Notes under the pieces: model-generated
Databases searched by the model: none
What the model was told of the DNA's origin: nothing
What the model saw: the letters and a program-made list of their open reading frames with translations, nothing else
Position numbers and translations under genes: made by a program
From: CALDTK01 sp965213735
GTDB taxonomy: Bacteria; Bacteroidota; Bacteroidia; Chitinophagales; Saprospiraceae
Reading direction: 5' to 3'
Assembly: GCA_965213735.1 (NCBI GenBank)
Contig: CBDCAB010000005.1
Coordinates: 62,001-126,000, forward strand
Length of the DNA stretch: 64,000 nt
Part shown: one piece after another, positions 17,068-26,778 of the stretch
How positions within the stretch are numbered: the first letter of the stretch is position 1
Layout: every line of letters begins with the position of its first letter

Positions 17068-19713
17068 TTAAAACAGGCTGTTTTGGCCGCTATCTTTTGG
17101 CTTCTTCTTTGAGGTTTTGGCGGAAGCTGTATCGTCCAAGCTGAGGTCGATCTTCTTACCCATTTCAACCTCATTTTTAGCGGGTTTGGTCGCATCAATT
17201 TGCTTGACCGAACTCAATTTGACATCTGAGAGTTTGTTGCCGAGCGCTTTCCAGCCCTTCACGTCGATAAACTCCGCGAGCTTTACTTCGCCGCTCATTT
17301 TCTTGCCCTTGACCGTCATGCTGTAGCTCACCACAGGAGCCTCATCAAGACTCGCAAATAAGAGCTTGGAGCCACGCGCGTCTGTGATAAAGCTCTGTTT
17401 GCTATCCAGCGTTTGATTCTCAATGTTGAAGCGCTTGACGAGGGTACGCTTGCGCTCGCCGTCATAATAAACTGCACTCACCACATCATCTTCATCGAAC
17501 TTACCGATGTGTAAGATTTGATCAACTTCGTAGCGGTGGGTCAGCTCGAAATCGGTGAGTTGATAGCTACCATCTTTGTAGAGCACGAAGATTAGATCGC
17601 CCGTATCAAAGCCACCCAAATACTTGCCGCGCTCATCGGTATTGAGGCGGCCTGAAACCTCATCCATCCAAATTTCTATGGCTCCGAGAGTAGACTGACC
17701 TACTTCGCGCTGCTCGACTTTACGCACCGCATACTTAGTGACCATATTACCAGCAACGCCGCGTCCCCGAATCTCTAATGCCCCAAAATCAAATGGAAAT
17801 GATTTAATGCGGGCCTTGGCTGCAGAAGAAAGTGTAACGTTCACAATTTCCTCCTCGCCATTAGGATGCATACTGAGATAAAGTACTTTTGATTTTTCGC
17901 CGCCTTTTGCTAACTGATACTCGCGATCGCGGGTAATAGAAGTGACATTGAAGCGTTTGGCCATAGCGCGTTTCTTTGCTGCATTCCAGTACATTAAGTT
18001 AAAGGTTTGGCGCTCATCTGTCTTATCAAATACACCTACATAAATTATATCCTTGCCAACAAAAGTTTTGTCCGCAATCTTGGTAACGACCATCGTGCCA
18101 TCTTGGCGAATCACAATGATATCGTCGATGTCGGAGCAGTCGGAGACAAATTCTGATTTTTTAATTCCGGTGCCGATAAATCCTTCTTCTCGGTCGACGT
18201 ACAGCTTGGCATTGTTGGCAACGACCTGAGCGGCCTGCACTTTGTCGAAGGTGGTAAGGATAGTGCGGCGCTGCTGGTCCTTGCCATACTTTTCGAGCAG
18301 CATCTCGTACCAGGCTACGGTGTAGTCAGTAATGTGCTCCAGATCATGTGCTACCTGCTCTAAACCGAGATTGATCTGGGCAAGTAATTCATCAGCTTTA
18401 AAGGAGTTATACTTCGATATACGCTTAATTCTGATTTCGGTGAGGCGTGCTAGATCATCCTCTGTTATTGCTCGACGCAGTACGATGCGTTTATCTTTAG
18501 CACCTTCTTTTTTGACTTCAGGCTCGCGGAAGTATTTCCGCATTTCTACACCTATTATTTCGAGCGCTTGCGCAAAACTCGTCGCCTCTTCTATTTCGCG
18601 ATAGACACGCCGCTCAATAAATATTTTTTCTAGACTCGCAAAGTGCCATTTCTCTTCGAGTTCACGCTGCTTAATTTCGAGCTCTTGCCGGAGGAGGTCG
18701 CGCGTCAGGTCGACGCTAGCACGGAGGATGGCACTGACGCCGAGGAATTGTGGTTTGTCGCCAACAATAACACAAGCATTCGGACTTATCGAAACCTCAC
18801 AACTACTGAATGCATAGAGTGCATCCATAGCTACTTCTGGGCTTACTCCAGGCTGTAGTTCCACGAGCAGTTCGACATCTTCTGCTGTATTATCATCTAC
18901 TTTCTTAATTTTAATTTTACCTTTATCATTGGCTTTTAGAATAGAATCAATCATCGATCCTGTAGTCACGCCATAGGGAAGTTCACGTATGGCGAGCGTC
19001 TTCTTGTCCACCACGTCGATGCGTGCCCGCACTTTGACTTTACCACCCCGCTGACCGTCTTGATAATCCGTAATATCACACAGTCCGCCGGTAAGGAAGT
19101 CGGGGTAGAGGGTAAATTTTTTATCGCGCAGATGTTGAACTGCGGCTTTACATATTTCTCTAAAGTTATGGGGCAACAGGCGGGTACTGAGGCCGACGGC
19201 GATTCCTTCGGCGCCTTGGCTGAGCAGTAGGGGGAATTTTACGGGGAGGGTTTCGGGTTCTTTGTTGCGGCCGTCGTAGGAAAGGAGCCAGTTGGTAGTT
19301 TGGGCATTGAAGATGACTTCGAGGGCAAATTTTGTGAGTCGAGCTTCGATATAGCGTGCTGCGGCTGCGGAGTCGCCGGTACGGTAATCGCCCCAGTTGC
19401 CCTGTGGGTCGATGAGCAGTTCTTTCTGGCCGAGGTTGACGAGTGCATCGCCGATAGCCGCATCACCATGTGGGTGAAACTGCATGGTTTGGCCGATAAC
19501 ATTGGCCACTTTATGGTAGCGCCCATCGTCCATTTGCTTGAGTGCGTGGAGGATACGGCGCTGCACGGGCTTGAGTCCATCCTCGATGGCGGGTACAGCG
19601 CGTTCGAGAATTACGTAGCTAGCGTAGTCGAGAAAATAGTCTTGGTACATCCCGCGCAGGGAGGGTCCTTCGTTTGGATCAACGAGGGTTTCATTTCGAT
19701 TATCACTGCTCAT
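17068..19713 (-). CDS. parC: DNA topoisomerase IV subunit A
   Basis: Breaks and rejoins DNA to decatenate daughter chromosomes, working with ParE. Seen: LDYASYVILERAVPAIEDGL, KPVQRRILHAL, quinolone-region FHPHGDAAIGDALVNL, and the catalytic tyrosine in AAAARYIEARLTKFA. The C-terminal half carries beta-pinwheel repeats and ends in a Lys/Ser/Asp-rich tail (KKKPKDSGQNSLF). ATG at 19713 (MSSDNRNETL) preferred; 19734 would add seven residues. About 881 residues, normal for the Bacteroidota GyrA/ParC paralogue. The partner parE is not in the window. Whether it is ParC or GyrA rests on the topo IV-like N-terminus and short linker. Confidence 0.88.
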   Translation of the reverse strand: MSSDNRNETLVDPNEGPSLRGMYQDYFLDYASYVILERAVPAIEDGLKPVQRRILHALKQMDDGRYHKVANVIGQTMQFHPHGDAAIGDALVNLGQKELLIDPQGNWGDYRTGDSAAAARYIEARLTKFALEVIFNAQTTNWLLSYDGRNKEPETLPVKFPLLLSQGAEGIAVGLSTRLLPHNFREICKAAVQHLRDKKFTLYPDFLTGGLCDITDYQDGQRGGKVKVRARIDVVDKKTLAIRELPYGVTTGSMIDSILKANDKGKIKIKKVDDNTAEDVELLVELQPGVSPEVAMDALYAFSSCEVSISPNACVIVGDKPQFLGVSAILRASVDLTRDLLRQELEIKQRELEEKWHFASLEKIFIERRVYREIEEATSFAQALEIIGVEMRKYFREPEVKKEGAKDKRIVLRRAITEDDLARLTEIRIKRISKYNSFKADELLAQINLGLEQVAHDLEHITDYTVAWYEMLLEKYGKDQQRRTILTTFDKVQAAQVVANNAKLYVDREEGFIGTGIKKSEFVSDCSDIDDIIVIRQDGTMVVTKIADKTFVGKDIIYVGVFDKTDERQTFNLMYWNAAKKRAMAKRFNVTSITRDREYQLAKGGEKSKVLYLSMHPNGEEEIVNVTLSSAAKARIKSFPFDFGALEIRGRGVAGNMVTKYAVRKVEQREVGQSTLGAIEIWMDEVSGRLNTDERGKYLGGFDTGDLIFVLYKDGSYQLTDFELTHRYEVDQILHIGKFDEDDVVSAVYYDGERKRTLVKRFNIENQTLDSKQSFITDARGSKLLFASLDEAPVVSYSMTVKGKKMSGEVKLAEFIDVKGWKALGNKLSDVKLSSVKQIDATKPAKNEVEMGKKIDLSLDDTASAKTSKKKPKDSGQNSLF

Positions 19714-19828
19714 AGCGTGGGCGAAAGTACGCAACTGGCGGTGTTACAGCAAACAATTTGTGTTGGCTGGAGAGACTAGATTTTAGTGCTCTACCTCCCG
19801 AAATTCTAATCCTCCTTACCTTCCACAC

Positions 19829-20671
19829 ATGCAGGCCATTCTCGACTTTACGGCAGCACTTAGCGCACCCGCCAAAATCGCCTGGATCATCGGCGTCATG
19901 GCTTTTTTTTGGCTGCTCGAGGGCTACTACGCCTTCGCCAAACTCGAGTACAGCAAGTGGCGCCATGCCCGCACCAACCTCTCCCTGCTGGGCTTTGTCG
20001 TTCTCATCAATGTCATCTTCGGAATTGCTACGGCTGGCGTCTTCGTCTGGCTTGCCAACAGCAACTTCGGTCTGCTGGCACTGGTCAATTGGCCGCTGTG
20101 GGCCGAACTCCTCCTCTCTATCGTGGTGCTCGATTTTTTAGCCCAGTATGTCGCACACGTCATGCTCCACAAAGTGCCCTTCATGTGGCGCCTGCACATC
20201 GTCCACCATTCAGATACACACGTAGATGTAACTACCGGCACTCGACATCACCCACTTGATTTCATTTTCCGGGAGTCCATGGCTTTGCTTGCCGTCATCG
20301 TGCTGGGCATGCCGCTGGCCTATTATTTATTCTACCGCATTATTACTATCTTTTTCACTTACTGGACGCATGCCAATATTCGGCTTTCGCCAAAACTAAA
20401 CACCGCCCTCGGCTACCTTTTCGTAACACCGAGTATGCACAAGGTCCACCATCACCACACCTTACCGCACACCGACAGTAATTTTGGCAACATGCTGTCG
20501 ATTTGGGACAGAATTTTCGGCACCTATGAGGAGCTTGACAGGGAGCAACTCGTTTATGGGGTTGATGTCGTCGATTATCGCCGCGGCGATGACTTAGGTT
20601 ATCAACTCGGCGTGCCTTGGAATAAAAGTGTAGGACCTGGGAAGGGGGTGATGAGGAGCCTCCGGCGCTGA
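19829..20671 (+). CDS. sterol desaturase / fatty acid hydroxylase family
   Basis: 280-residue integral membrane di-iron oxygenase. Four to five hydrophobic helices surround the histidine boxes HVMLH, HIVHH, RHHPLD and the C-terminal HKVHHHH, the pattern of the fatty acid hydroxylase superfamily. It inserts hydroxyl groups into lipids or sterol-like substrates; the substrate cannot be told. The promoter gap is 95 bp from divergent parC. The final codons (SLRR then stop) fall within a GC-rich CCTCCGGCG repeat, so the C-terminus may have been altered by repeat insertion. It contains a reverse copy of the 14-mer motif (20383). Confidence 0.92.
   Translation: MQAILDFTAALSAPAKIAWIIGVMAFFWLLEGYYAFAKLEYSKWRHARTNLSLLGFVVLINVIFGIATAGVFVWLANSNFGLLALVNWPLWAELLLSIVVLDFLAQYVAHVMLHKVPFMWRLHIVHHSDTHVDVTTGTRHHPLDFIFRESMALLAVIVLGMPLAYYLFYRIITIFFTYWTHANIRLSPKLNTALGYLFVTPSMHKVHHHHTLPHTDSNFGNMLSIWDRIFGTYEELDREQLVYGVDVVDYRRGDDLGYQLGVPWNKSVGPGKGVMRSLRR
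20383..20396 (-). repeat. 14-bp dispersed motif (exact)
   Basis: Exact motif on the minus strand within the sterol desaturase gene, read as L-S-P-K. Confidence 0.9.
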
Positions 20672-20757
20672 AAAAGCCTCCGGCGCAAATGCCTCCGGCG
20701 GTAAGATGCCTGCGGCGCAAGAGCCTCCGGCGGGGGGTGGCCTGCGGCGCGAAGATT
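20657..20757. repeat. CCTCCGGCG repeat tract
   Basis: Six or more units built on GCCTCCGGCG / GCCTGCGGCG with short spacers. The same kind of tract, in reverse sense, recurs at 27497-27597 and 58811-58949. Confidence 0.8.
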
Positions 20758-20845
20758 TGGGTAGCGTGGGACTCGAGGGACCTGATCGTAGGTCGTTTGG
20801 GTAGGCGTAGCAGGAATAAGTACGGGAGGGATTAAAGGTTTGTAA

Positions 20846-20977
20846 GGCACACCGTGCGGAAGCGGTCGAACGTGCCTCGCGGTCGAACGTGCCACCCCGG
20901 ACAAAGAATACCTCTTCAGCGCTTAGCCCTTTTCCAACACGGCAGCGTCGCCGGTGCTATCCTGAAGGTCATGCACG
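20846..20977 (-). repeat. AAA-unit hairpin element, copy 1
   Basis: Begins with the hairpin ACCG-TGCGGA-AGCGGT (20851-20866), then GAACGTGCC, GCGCTTAGCCC and a 47-bp block starting CTTTTCCAACACGGC. It is near-identical to 23023-23149. It precedes repeat array 1 and lies downstream of the first AAA-ATPase gene. Confidence 0.8.
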
Positions 20978-20988
20978 ACCCCCAGCAC

Positions 20989-21362
20989 AGCCCATAGAAC
21001 AGCCCTTGCGACCCATTGCGTACTGTTGCGGTGAGCGCAGCGAACTTGCGATACCATTCCCCCAGCACAGCCCTTGCGACCCATTGCGTTCTGTTGCGGT
21101 GAGCGCAGCGAACTTGCGATACCATTCCCATAGAACAGCCCTTGCGACCCATTGCACTCAGAAGCGTGGCCCCTGCACCCCATTTCTTCGTAGCGGTGAG
21201 CGCAGCGAACTTGCGATACCATGCCCCCGAACAGCCCCTAGAACAGCCCTTGCGACCCATTGCGTACTGTTGCGGTGAGCGCAGCGAACTTGCGATACCA
21301 TCCCCCTAGAACAGCCCCCAGAACAGCAAAAACGCCATAGGCAAAAACCGCCGCAGGCAAAA
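20989..21362 (-). repeat. repeat array 1 (4 units)
   Basis: Four copies of a 26-bp core starting GTGAGCGCAGCGAACTTG at 21031, 21099, 21196 and 21275, separated by variable blocks such as GAACAGCCCTTGCGACCCAT. Unit length is 68-97 bp. There are no unique spacers and no cas genes, so it is not CRISPR. It directly abuts the 3' end of the AAA/PD-(D/E)XK gene. Confidence 0.85.
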
Positions 21363-21373
21363 ACCGCCGAAGG

Positions 21374-22894
21374 CTAACCCCCCTCCATCCAATCCCCAAC
21401 CAAACGCGCCTCGACGTCAAAGGCAATTCCAATCTTCAGCACCTCCTGCTGACTATCAGTGTAAGCATCTCCGTAACCTCCGGCTTCAATCTGCGCCAAA
21501 GCCTCAGCTGCCGTGCCACCGAGCTTGAGCTCCAGGATGTAAACATAGTGGGGCACCTCCACCACGATATCAGCCCGACCGCGAGACGTAGACACTTCTG
21601 AGCGGGTGTACAGATCAAGCACCGTGAAGGTGGTGTGGATGATCGCATGCACCATCGCCTCGCTTTGCCGCTGCCACAGTTGGTGCGGCACGGCGGCTAA
21701 GCTCACGTTGATGATCTCAATGATGGTGTCGAGCTCGCGGGCGCAGAATGCTTTGTACAAGCGATCAATGCGGGTGCTGGCAAGTTCGTTGTTGCCAAAA
21801 CCATACTCGCCGAGCAAAGCGTAGAGGAAAGTCTGGCGCACTTCCTCGTTTGGATAGTCGAGCAGTAACTGGCCCGTGGCAGGCATAACTTCTTTCACGG
21901 TGAGGTAGCCTGCCTGAAACAGAATTGCTACAGGATTTAGCTGTGCAAGATTGAAGCTCGTGAGGTCAAGCTTGCGGACGGTGGTTGGCGCAACATTGTA
22001 ATCTGCATGTTGCGTGAGGAGCTTGGTGACGAAGGTGGGCGTTCCGGATTCTGCCCAGTAGTTGTCGAGCTCGCGCTTCTTCAAAAACTTCAGGATCGAC
22101 CAAGGATTATATACCCGCTCGTGGTTGCCCCAGGCATAGCCATTGTACCAGCGGCGTACCTCCTCGCGCGAGTACCCGCTTGCATCAAGCTGAGGTCCAA
22201 AGTTATCCTCCAACTCCTGTTGAGTTATACCAACAAGCGTATAAGCCTCCGGACTTAGCGTTAGGTTATCCAGGTTATTTAAATCAGAAAACAGCGACAC
22301 CTTTGAGAAGGCAGATACACCGGTTATAAACACTAGCTCTAGATATGGATCAGCATCTTTGAGTACAGCATAAAAGGCTTTGAGTATATCACGATTGGCT
22401 TCTGCGTGTGCGACATTATCGAGATATTCTAAAATTGGCTTGTCATATTCGTCTATCAGCAATACCACCTTACCACTCGGATGTTTTGCCGCAGCACCCT
22501 GAATGAGGTGCTGAAATCGCAGCGCATAGTTGTCGCCCTCCGGAACCTCAAGCCCCAGCTTAAGCGCCTGCTTCGATATCAATAAGTTGAGGCCAGCCAC
22601 TAATCCAACCACCTGAAATGTCGAACTCGCGAACTGCAGCCATATCACCGGCCTCTGCTTATCCTTAAAATTCCAGTGCTTCCCCGCCCACAGGCCCTCA
22701 AATAGCTCCTCGGAGCCTGAGTACAGCTCATTCATGGTCGACACCGTCAGCGACTTACCAAACCTCCTTGGCCGAGACAAAAACAGATAGCCCCCATTCT
22801 CGATGAGTCGGCAGATGTGCTCGGTTTTGTCAACGTACTGAAAGCCTTCTTCGCGAATTTTGCGAAAGTCTTGATGGCCAATGGTGTACTTCAC
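21374..22894 (-). CDS. AAA-ATPase-like / PD-(D/E)XK nuclease-fold protein
   Basis: 506-residue two-domain protein. Residues 1-230 form a predicted AAA-ATPase (PF09820 type) with a Walker-A-like LSRPRRFGKSL and Walker B VVLLIDEYDKP. The C-terminus (about 430-490) has a PD-(D/E)XK core, GRADIVVEV followed by YVYILELKLGG, matching the associated PF08011 nuclease-like domain. The family is abundant and often multicopy in Bacteroidota; its function is unproven, with defence or mobile-element roles proposed. GTG start at 22894 is shared with the second copy. A 3' repeat array and a 5' hairpin element form a unit duplicated at 23.0-27.5 kb. Confidence 0.88.
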   Translation of the reverse strand: MKYTIGHQDFRKIREEGFQYVDKTEHICRLIENGGYLFLSRPRRFGKSLTVSTMNELYSGSEELFEGLWAGKHWNFKDKQRPVIWLQFASSTFQVVGLVAGLNLLISKQALKLGLEVPEGDNYALRFQHLIQGAAAKHPSGKVVLLIDEYDKPILEYLDNVAHAEANRDILKAFYAVLKDADPYLELVFITGVSAFSKVSLFSDLNNLDNLTLSPEAYTLVGITQQELEDNFGPQLDASGYSREEVRRWYNGYAWGNHERVYNPWSILKFLKKRELDNYWAESGTPTFVTKLLTQHADYNVAPTTVRKLDLTSFNLAQLNPVAILFQAGYLTVKEVMPATGQLLLDYPNEEVRQTFLYALLGEYGFGNNELASTRIDRLYKAFCARELDTIIEIINVSLAAVPHQLWQRQSEAMVHAIIHTTFTVLDLYTRSEVSTSRGRADIVVEVPHYVYILELKLGGTAAEALAQIEAGGYGDAYTDSQQEVLKIGIAFDVEARLVGDWMEGG

Positions 22895-23022
22895 AGCAAC
22901 GAAGATAGGATAGCGAGAGGGTGAAGGTTGACGCTCACGCCAGTGTAGTCGCCACGCCCGCCTTCGATTGCTTGCGTGACTATTTTAGGTGGATATACCC
23001 ACTTGGTTGATGCTCATCAGGC

Positions 23023-23149
23023 ATACCGCTCGGAAGCGGTCGAACGTGCCTAGCGGACGAACGTGCCAGTTCGGACATATAATACCTCTACTGCGCTTAG
23101 CCCTTTTCCAACACGGCAGCGTCGCCGGTGCTATCCTGAAGGTCATGCA
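23023..23149 (-). repeat. AAA-unit hairpin element, copy 2
   Basis: Perfect hairpin ACCGCT-CGGA-AGCGGT at 23025-23040, then GAACGTGCC twice and the same CTTTTCCAACACGGC block as copy 1. It lies about 130 bp upstream of the first AAA gene's start and just before array 2. Confidence 0.82.
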
Positions 23150-23156
23150 CGCCCCC

Positions 23157-23808
23157 CAGCACAGCCCATAGAACAGCCCTTGCGACCCATTGCACTCAGA
23201 AGCGTGGCCCCTGCACCCCATTTCTTCGTAGCGGTGAGCGCAGCGAACTTGCGATACCATTCCCCCAGAACAGCCCTTGCGCCCCATTTCTTCGTAGCGG
23301 TGAGCGCAGCGAACTTGCGATACCATCCCCCCAGAACAGCCCTTGCGACCCAGTGCGTTCTGTTGCGGTGAGCGCAGCGAACTTGCGATACCATCTACCC
23401 CAGAACAGCCCTTGCGACCCATTGCGTTCTGTTGCGGTGAGCGCAGCGAACTTGCGATACCATTCCCCCAGAACAGCCATCTAAAACAGCCCTTGCGACC
23501 CATTGCACTCAGAAGTGTGGCCCCTGCACCCCATTTCTTCGTAGCGGTGAGCGCAGCGAACTTGCGATACCATTCCCCCAGAACAGCCATCTAAAACAGC
23601 CCTTGCGACCCATTGCGTACTGTTGCGGTGAGCGCAGCGAACTTGCGATACCATCCCCCCAGAACCGCCCATAGCACAGCCCTTGCGACCCATTGCGTAC
23701 TGGTGCGGTGAGCGCAGCGAACTTGCGATACCATTCCCCCAGAACCGCCCCTAGAACAGCAAAAACGCCGTAGGCAAAAAACGGCGCAGCCAAAAACCGC
23801 TGTAGGCC
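23157..23808 (-). repeat. repeat array 2 (7 units)
   Basis: Seven copies of the same 26-bp core at 23234, 23300, 23368, 23437, 23547, 23628 and 23708. Spacing is 66-69 bp for the first four and 80-110 bp later. Core copies are identical; intervening blocks are shuffled from a small set (TTGCGACCCATTGC, GTGGCCCCTGCACCCC, GAACAGCCATCTAAAACAGC). It ends a few bases before the second AAA gene copy. Confidence 0.85.
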
Positions 23809-24785
23809 CACTCACCCCTCCACCCACTCCTCCACCCCTCGTCTTTCTACATCAAAAGCAATACCTAGCTCCACTACCTCTCGCTCGCCATCTGCGTAGG
23901 CTTGGCTGTAGCCCCGGGATTGAATTTGCGCCAAAGCCTCAGCTGCCGTGCCTCCGAGCTTGAGCTCCAGGATGTAAATCAACTTGGGCACCTCCACCAC
24001 GATATCAGCCCGACCGCGAGACGTAGACACTTCTGAGCGGGTGTACAGACCAAGCACCGTGAAGGTGGTGTGGATTATCGCATGCACCATTGCCTCGCTT
24101 TGCCGCTGCCACAGTTGATGTGGCACGGCGGCAAGACTCACGTTGATGATCTCGATGATGGTGTCGAGGTCGCGGGCGCAGAATGCTTTGTACAAGCGAT
24201 CAATGCGCGTGCTGGCAAGTTCGTTGTTGCCAAAACCATACTCGCCGAGCAAAGCGTAGAGAAAAGTCTGACGCACTTCCTCGTTCGGGTAGTCGAGCAG
24301 TAACTGGCCCGTGGCAGGCATAACTTCTTTCACGGTGAGGTAGCCTGCCTGAAACAGAATTGCTATAGGATTTAGCTGCGCAAGATTGAAGCTAGTGAGG
24401 TCAAGCTTGCGGACAGTGGTTGGCGCAACATTGTAATCTGCGTTTTGCGTGAGGAGCTTGGTGACGAAGGTGGGTGTCCCTGATTCTGCCCAGTAGTTGT
24501 CGAGCTCGCGCTTCTTCAAAAACTTCAGGATTGACCAAGGATTATATACCCGCTCGTGGCTCCCCCAGGCATAGCCGTTGTACCAGCGGCGTACCTCCTC
24601 GCGCGAGTACCCGCTTGCATCAAGCTGAGGGCCAAAGTTATCCTCCAATTCATGTTGTGTAATACCAACAAGCGTATAGGCCTCCGGACTTAGTGTTAGG
24701 TTATCCAGGTTATTTAAATCAGAAAACAGCGACACCTTTGAGAAGGCAGATACACCGGTAATAAAAACTAGCTCTAGATATGGAT

Positions 24786-24800
24786 CAGCATCTTTAAGTA
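24786..24800. repeat. IS target-site duplication, left
   Basis: CAGCATCTTTAAGTA, identical to 26764-26778; one adjoining T also matches, so the duplication is 15 or 16 bp. Confidence 0.85.
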
Positions 24801-26763
24801 GGGTCTGCTGAATTTCCACAAATACCTGATTGACAATGTTTTGCCATTAGTTTTTCGTCCTTTTCTGCAAGGGTTTTGTACTTTACTTCTCCAAAACCCT
24901 TGCACTGATGATACGCTATACCTCTGCAAATCAGCTCAGTTTCGACAATTTTAGTGTCCCTTCTTATCAGAGCCTCGATGCTCACAATCGCTGGGTTAAA
25001 CTCGCCACAATTGTGCCCTGGGATAAGCTCGCCATGGTCGCTGTGATCTGTCCTGACGCTCCTAAACTCAAAGGTGCCGGTAGACCTACAGCCGACCTCA
25101 GGTTAGTCATTGGTGCTTTGCTCGTCCAGCAAATTGAAGACCTCTCTGACATCCGCACCCTCGAACTGATCCGCGAGAATGTCTACGTTCAGCACTTTTG
25201 CGGCTTACCAGGGTTTCAGTCACAGGCTCCTTTTGAGGCCTCATCTCTCACTCATTGGCGCAAGTGGTTTGGCAACAACGGTGCAGCTGAACTCAATGAA
25301 GTAGTGGCCGATGCCATGGCTGCCCTTTATCGCAGCCACACTGGTAAGTCTGAGACAAAAGCTAACGATACTGCTTCCAGCTATGATCAAAAGCCTGACC
25401 CACCGACAAATGAGGAGGGCAGCGGTTATACCGCTTCTGAGCCTGACCAGAAACTTCGCGATGATCAAAAGCTTAGCGATGACCAGGCTGCCGATCCTGA
25501 CGGTGAGCTAGCAGCTACTGATCTCCCAAGCCGATTAGTAAGTGACGGCAAAAGCCATTACATGCTTGACAACAAGCTACTGGGTAAGCATAAGGGGACT
25601 TTGCTCATAGACGCTACCTGTGCTCCAGCTGACATCCGATATCCTACCGATGTAGCTCTGTGTAACGATGGGCGTGAATGGTCTGAGCGCATTATCGACA
25701 AACTCTACTCGGCATGCGTGCGGTTGGGCTGCGCACCTAAGATCAAGCCGCGTACCTATCGCAAAGTAGCACGCAAGCATTTTGTACAGTTCTGCTACAA
25801 AAAGCGGCCCGGTCGCAAAAAGAGTCGCAAAGTGGCACGCCAGCAGTTGCAGTACCTAGAGCGTAATCTGCGCTCTATCGACATATTGTTGAAACGTTTG
25901 ATGACTTCTGGACCAAGACCATTCACTCGCTTGATAGGTAGCGATAACTGGCCTTCAGGCCAACTACCCAATGAGATAATGAGCCGCCAAGAATGGCAAC
26001 GCTTACGAGTCAGTAGTGAGCTAGCACGACAACAACGCCTGATGGCCGATGCCACCGAGAGAAAGGCTCAAAATAGTGTATCCGATCGGATCGTCTCACT
26101 TGCCCAACCCCACATACGCCCTATCGTGCGAGGTAAGGCCTCGGCACCTGTAGAGTTTGGGCCTAAGTTCGACGTATCACTCGTTGATGGAGTAGTGCGC
26201 GTTGAGCGGTTCTCTTACAATGCCTACCATGAAGGCTTAACACTCATCAGTGCATGTGCGCGCTACGCCAGTTGTTATGGCCATCTTCCTGAACGCGTCG
26301 AAGCAGATACCGCCTATTTGAGCCGGGCGAATAGACAAGTGCTCAAACAATGGGGCATCACGCCGAGCGGCAAGCCATTAGGGAGGCCGCCGACCAAAGA
26401 TCCAGAAGCGGTAAAGCGGTACCGTGAGATGTGCCAGGTAAGCGGCGATCGCAACCCTGTTGAAGGTTGGTTCGGGCTTGCTAAAAGGCGCTACGGTCTG
26501 AGGCGATTGAGTACTAAGCTCGCAAGCACCACTAATGCCGCGGTTCACTTCAAGGTGATGGCCATCAACTTGATGACAGCTCTACGGAAGGGCTGTTTGC
26601 ATGCCCAATTGCGAGTGTGCCAGAGGCTGGTAGAGCTGATCGGGTTGACTGGATATAGCTTCAACATGAACAGATATCTGATAGAAAATCAAAGCCTCCA
26701 GTTGCACAAATTAAAGCTCCAGAGGATCTAATGCTCAGTAATGTCTGGAAAACAAGAATAAGT
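24801..26763 (+). mobile_element. IS1182/IS5-superfamily insertion sequence
   Basis: 1,963-bp element with one transposase gene, bounded by 15-bp direct repeats and inserted into an AAA-ATPase-like gene. The ends form an imperfect inverted repeat: the first 23 bases from 24801 align with the reverse complement of the right end at about 15 positions, best in TTTCCA. Comparison with the intact paralogue at 22330-22370 fixes the boundaries. Confidence 0.88.
24908..26731 (+). CDS. DDE transposase, IS1182/IS5 superfamily
   Basis: 607-residue transposase. The N-terminal helix-turn-helix domain (DUF772 type) starts MIRYTSANQLSFDNF and includes GAGRPTADLRLVIGALLVQ. The DDE catalytic residues are visible: D in LLIDATCAPADIRYP, D in EADTAYLSRANRQ, and E in NPVEGWFGLAKRRYG. 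A hydrophilic, repeat-like insertion (about residues 150-205, with DDQKL motifs) sits before the first catalytic Asp. All blocks are intact and the element has matching target duplications, so it is probably still active. Confidence 0.93.
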   Translation: MIRYTSANQLSFDNFSVPSYQSLDAHNRWVKLATIVPWDKLAMVAVICPDAPKLKGAGRPTADLRLVIGALLVQQIEDLSDIRTLELIRENVYVQHFCGLPGFQSQAPFEASSLTHWRKWFGNNGAAELNEVVADAMAALYRSHTGKSETKANDTASSYDQKPDPPTNEEGSGYTASEPDQKLRDDQKLSDDQAADPDGELAATDLPSRLVSDGKSHYMLDNKLLGKHKGTLLIDATCAPADIRYPTDVALCNDGREWSERIIDKLYSACVRLGCAPKIKPRTYRKVARKHFVQFCYKKRPGRKKSRKVARQQLQYLERNLRSIDILLKRLMTSGPRPFTRLIGSDNWPSGQLPNEIMSRQEWQRLRVSSELARQQRLMADATERKAQNSVSDRIVSLAQPHIRPIVRGKASAPVEFGPKFDVSLVDGVVRVERFSYNAYHEGLTLISACARYASCYGHLPERVEADTAYLSRANRQVLKQWGITPSGKPLGRPPTKDPEAVKRYREMCQVSGDRNPVEGWFGLAKRRYGLRRLSTKLASTTNAAVHFKVMAINLMTALRKGCLHAQLRVCQRLVELIGLTGYSFNMNRYLIENQSLQLHKLKLQRI

Positions 26764-26778
26764 CAGCATCTTTAAGTA
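26764..26778. repeat. IS target-site duplication, right
   Basis: CAGCATCTTTAAGTA, the right-hand copy of the duplication at 24786-24800. Confidence 0.85.

Noticed and set aside
23157..23808. CRISPR array
   Set aside because: Repeats are long (26-bp core in 66-110 bp units), the intervening sequences recur rather than being unique, and no cas genes are near.
20889..23827. Short proteins rich in SSLRSPQQ or VRCAHR motifs
   Set aside because: They are translations of the repeat arrays in all frames; the periodicity is that of the DNA repeat.
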